From Epichloe hybrida (lineage: Eukaryota > Ascomycota > Sordariomycetes > Hypocreales > Clavicipitaceae): DNA of 64,000 bases. The DNA lies in the NCBI GenBank assembly GCA_019022495.1, contig JAFEKR010000045.1, positions 186,001-250,000 on the forward strand. The letters are read 5' to 3'. Position numbers and translations under genes: made by a program. Shown here one piece after another: positions 60,854 through 64,000 of the stretch; within the stretch, counting starts at the first letter, position 1; each line of letters opens with the position of its first letter. The notes beneath the pieces are model-generated. The model made no database searches. It saw nothing but the letters and a program-made list of their open reading frames with translations, and was not told where the DNA came from.

Positions 60854-61677
60854 TGTTAAAAATAAGACCTATTTTTAGCCCTTTTCTAGTTAAAGAACCT
60901 TCTTATTACTAGCTTGCTTTGCAAGTCTGACAGCTGCACTGCAGCTGTCAACGGTCGCGAGGGCAGCTATCAATGGCTGCGTCGCAGCTGTCAACAGCTG
61001 CGACTGACTGTGTAGATGACTAATTAGTTAATTGCGTTATGGCTGCAAGTGTGGCTATAACCACGCCACTAGTAATTAGGTAAGCTAGGGTAACGTAAGC
61101 TAGGGTGATATAAGCAAGTTACCCTACACATAACTTACCCTATAGCTATCTTTAACAATGATTTTCTCTTTATCTAGAGGTCGTACAAAAGTTTCACATA
61201 TAGTAAATTAAAGCTTAAAGATAGGGCTTTCTCTTTATGCAAGGTTATTTTTTAGACTAAAAGTTAGTGCATACGGGTTGCTAGCTAGTATAGTGGTGAG
61301 TTGATTTTTTGGTTTTTACATATAAATAAATTTTACGGAAAATCAAAAGTGGCCTGTAAGACCCCGTTAGCGGCCTGGATCCACCGATATAGTTAGTAAG
61401 TCTATGAGAGGAAGAAGATCTTTTTAACTAGCTAGATAGCTAGTCCTCTTAACCAATAATAGCTGTATTGCCTGTATAACATATCTAAAATTAATTCTAT
61501 TACTTTATAAGATATCATAAAAGTGATTTAAATTAAATTCTATTAGTTAATAACTACCATAACCTTTCGTTACGTTGCGTTAATTGATTTAACGTTGTAG
61601 CCCTATCGGTCCCTGACTATAGAGCTTGTACCTATATAGCTGTTGCTAGCTGGCAACTAGCTCCCTATATTTCAATA
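60854..61677 (+). repeat. 5' LTR of Copia D (824 bp)
   Basis: Begins TGTTAAAAATAAGACC and ends TTTCAATA just before the primer-binding site. Matches the solo LTR at 49,639-50,490 in reverse complement over its full length. Contains a cluster of GCAGCTGTCA-type palindromes near 60,930-61,010. Confidence 0.85.
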
Positions 61678-61694
61678 GGTTATGAGCCCGGCTC
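61678..61694 (+). promoter_or_regulatory. Primer-binding site for half initiator tRNA-Met
   Basis: GGTTATGAGCCCGGCTC begins at the base after the LTR. Its first twelve bases are the complement of GGGCTCATAACC, the anticodon arm of eukaryotic initiator tRNA-Met. Priming from a 5' half-tRNA is established for Drosophila copia and related elements. Confidence 0.75.
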
Positions 61695-61736
61695 TATCAC
61701 TATAGATTTCGTTTAGGTCACTTTGTGTGCGAATAC

Positions 61737-61975
61737 AGAAGACTTCCCTTCTATAAAAAAGGAAGGATCCGCAAGATAGAAGCTTTTCCCTTCTATAAAA
61801 AGGAATTAATTGCGAATAAAGAAGCTTTTCTCTTCTATAAAAAGGAATTAATTATAGCTATAGAAGACTTCCCTTCTATAAAAAAGGAAGGATATGCAAA
61901 AAAGGAAGCAATTCCCTTCTATAAAAAGGAATTTCAGTATAATATAGAAGTTTTTTCCCTTCTATAAAAAGGAAA
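61737..61975 (+). repeat. Six-copy hairpin repeat in the Copia D leader
   Basis: Six units of about 39 bp, each with the core CCCTTCTATAAAAAGGAA. The CCTT...AAGG arms can pair, with TATAAA in the loop. Spacers vary in sequence. An 80-codon open frame runs through it, but it only reflects the repeat (FYKKE periodicity). Confidence 0.8.
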
Positions 61976-64000
61976 ATAGATACTAAAGGAAAGGGAAAGG
62001 GACCTGTTATCCCTAACCCTAGTGCACAAGAGGTTCTAAATAACTAGCTAAAAGAGCAGGCTATTAAGCAACAAGTAACTATAGACTAGTTATTAGAGAA
62101 GCTAGAAAGCCTATCTATAACTGTAAATAGTTGTATGGAGGGTGTGGAATCTGATAAGCCCGCTAGTCAGCAGTAAGATCAGCAGCCTGTTCAAGAAAAT
62201 CAAGCTAAATCTAGCTCTGTACAAGCAACCTTTAATAATTCAATTATTAAGGAATTCAATAAAAGGGTTTATAGTTTTCCAGAGACTGCTAGGCTTAAAG
62301 GAGCCGAAAATTTCGAACAATAGAAACAAGCCCTAACTATCTAATTTAGAGCTTTAGGCATGCCTAATTTTCTAGATAATCCGGAGAGTTCTAGGGCGCT
62401 AGGGGATCTGGATTAAGCTATTATCCTTATGTTATTAAGGGATAGTTATACGGAAGGACCCTAAGCCGCTATAACTTGGCAAAAATCACCTGAAGAAGCC
62501 TATAATTTACTTATAAGGCAATATTCACATAGCGTTGAAATCTAGAGGGGGTCCCTATACTTAGAATTTCATAACCTGAATTTTCAAGAGTTTAAGGGGA
62601 CTTTAGAATCCTTTAATGTAGTCTTTAATAATCTACTAGCTAGATTATTAATTTCTGGGGTCCTGATTGCTCCTATAGATCAGGTTAATTAATATCTTCA
62701 ATCCCTAAAATCAACCTTCCCTCAGTAGGCTAAGAGGTAACGATTTAGCATGCGCACGAATAGGGCTATAGGGGCTCCCCTAGAAGCCCTAAATCTTCAA
62801 TTTTTAATGGCAGACCTTCTAGCAGAACAGAGGGATAAATCATCTACGGTATCCAAAGCCCTGAATTATAAGGCTAAAAACCTTAAAAAAGGGGCTAAGG
62901 ATAAAGACAAAGCCCCTAAGGATTAGAAGAAGAAAGGAGGCTCTAAAGAAAATAAGGGCTCTTCTAATTCTAATTCTTCTTCTAATAAGAAGAAGAAAAA
63001 GAAGCAAAAAGGTTAAAAATCAGATAAAAAGGATAATAAAGAGACCTCTAGAGAGGGATCTTTTATGCTAGGAAATTATAACCTTTCTAACGGTGCTCTT
63101 AAACCGTACAAGAAGCCTAGCCTTCATAAGACTAGTTATAAGAGCTCTAGTGATAATAGCTCTGATTCTAGCTCTAGTGAATTGGATAATGAAAATTAAG
63201 AAATTAAAACCTTAAATGGTTTTAATTATTACAGTAAAGACATAAAAAAGGCCCTATTATATAATATAGGTTTAACTATACATATTATTAATTCTAGGGA
63301 GGTCTTTAGGGATTATACCCCCTATAAAAAGGGGGAATGCAACCCTATTATAACTGGTGGTGGCCCTATTTACGCTAAGGGTCATGGTAGTGCTGTTTTT
63401 GAGGTCTTATATTAAAAGAATCCTAATAAATATAGCACCTTAGTGCTTAAAGATGCGCTATATTTTCCTTAGCTTGATGTTAATATAGTTAGTGGACTTA
63501 CGCACTATATATCTGGTGGTTGCCTCATAAAAAACCTACTTTATCTTAAAGATAGGTCTTGTATTGCAACCTTAGATATAGAAAAACATGGTTTTTTCTT
63601 TCACGTTAAAAACCAATCTACGCCAAAGTTATCTAAAGGGCCCTGTAATAACTCTTATTACATCCGACCTTTTACCTACGCCGCTTTTAAGGGTTATAGT
63701 TACCCTATAGAGGTTTAAATTCCCTCTAAAAAGCCGGATTAGGCTTCTGATTTAGATGAAATCGACGAAAATGATGATGATATTAAAGAAATCGTACGGG
63801 ATGATTTAGAGGAATTAGTCCCTTCTTCTTCGCCTATAGCCCTAGGTTAGGTCCCTTATAAATCTAAGGAAATAGATTTAGGGGTGTTAGAGGGCCCTAG
63901 TGGAGGAAAAGGGTCCCTAATACCTCTCTAAGAGGCCTGTGGTTCTCAAGGGGCCTAGCAGGGGACTAGTGAAGAGGGCCCTAGTCTAGATCCTAATTTA

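Larger units (their letters stand above)
60854..64000 (+). mobile_element. Copia-type LTR retrotransposon D, 5' part, lightly mutated
   Basis: A full 824-bp LTR (60,854-61,677) is followed at once by GGTTATGAGCCCGGCTC, complementary to the anticodon stem-loop of initiator tRNA-Met, the half-tRNA primer site of Copia elements. A leader with six hairpin-like repeats (61,737-61,975) follows. Then comes gag (about 62,030-63,100) with a coiled-coil/Ser-Lys-rich tail. A protease and GAG-pre-integrase-like region follows (GGPIYAKGHGSAVFEVLY, ALYFP, LDVNIVSGL). CA and TG are common, yet TAG stops occur at several Trp/Gln positions, so it is inactive but far less mutated than elements A, B and E. It extends beyond the window. 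Confidence 0.8.

Noticed and set aside
61725..61967. 80-codon frame with repeating FYKKE
   Set aside because: Product of the tandem hairpin repeat in the leader; codon content follows the repeat unit.
61737..61975. CRISPR-like appearance of repeat plus variable spacer
   Set aside because: Eukaryotic retroelement leader; spacers are AT-rich, short and related to each other.

Overview
The window is nuclear DNA of a filamentous ascomycete (Pezizomycotina, most likely Sordariomycetes; Hypocreales is a guess). The evidence is short GT-AG introns of 54-143 bp with CTAAC/CTGAC-like branch sites, GC-rich coding exons, fungal-only families (ApsA/Num1, Ies4, GEL/GAS glucanosyltransferase, Sam37-like, OTU2-like), and AT-rich blocks of repeats carrying the signature of repeat-induced point mutation (RIP): CpA and TpG are almost absent, TpA is in excess, and Trp/Gln codons have become stops.

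Layout. 1-9,190 is a gene island with one large gene, an ApsA/Num1 cortical anchor for nuclear migration. 9,190-13,925 is one RIP-destroyed LINE (endonuclease, reverse transcriptase, RNase H). 14,117-38,827 is the main gene island: an OTU cysteine protease, a divergent pair (TPMT-like methyltransferase and short-chain dehydrogenase), a small conserved protein, an NAD(P)-binding protein, a GPI-anchored beta-1,3-glucanosyltransferase, a decayed acyltransferase and a decayed secretory lipase lying tail to tail, a 65-residue cysteine-containing secreted protein, a Sam37/metaxin-like protein, the GID/RanBPM subunit Gid1, the INO80 subunit Ies4, and a GT32 mannosyltransferase-like protein. 39,720-64,000 is a nested block of LTR retrotransposons.

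Nested block. Gypsy element A (minus sense, LTR 51,589-51,790) was hit by a complete chromodomain Gypsy element B (42,794-49,397, 202-bp LTRs, target duplication GTCTA) and by a Copia-type solo LTR (49,639-50,490, target duplication AAGTT). Copia element E (52,952-59,629, 220-bp LTRs, target duplication ATAAT) interrupts unmutated sequence and itself carries a 1.26-kb insert flanked by a 16-bp direct repeat. A second, far less mutated Copia element D starts at 60,854 with an 824-bp LTR and runs off the window.

Most of the named genes are single-copy housekeeping genes for cell wall, organelle, chromatin and protein turnover, and do not form an obvious pathway or secondary-metabolite cluster. 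Exon models were built by hand; for eight multi-exon genes the spliced lengths are exact multiples of three. Three genes (apsA, acyltransferase, GT32) need a single-base frame correction, two of these within homopolymers. I did not find a clearly new biological system. The least expected structures are the relocated reverse-transcriptase segment in the leader of element A, the six-copy hairpin repeat in the leader of element D, and an acyltransferase without its catalytic histidine next to a lipase fragment that lacks a start codon.
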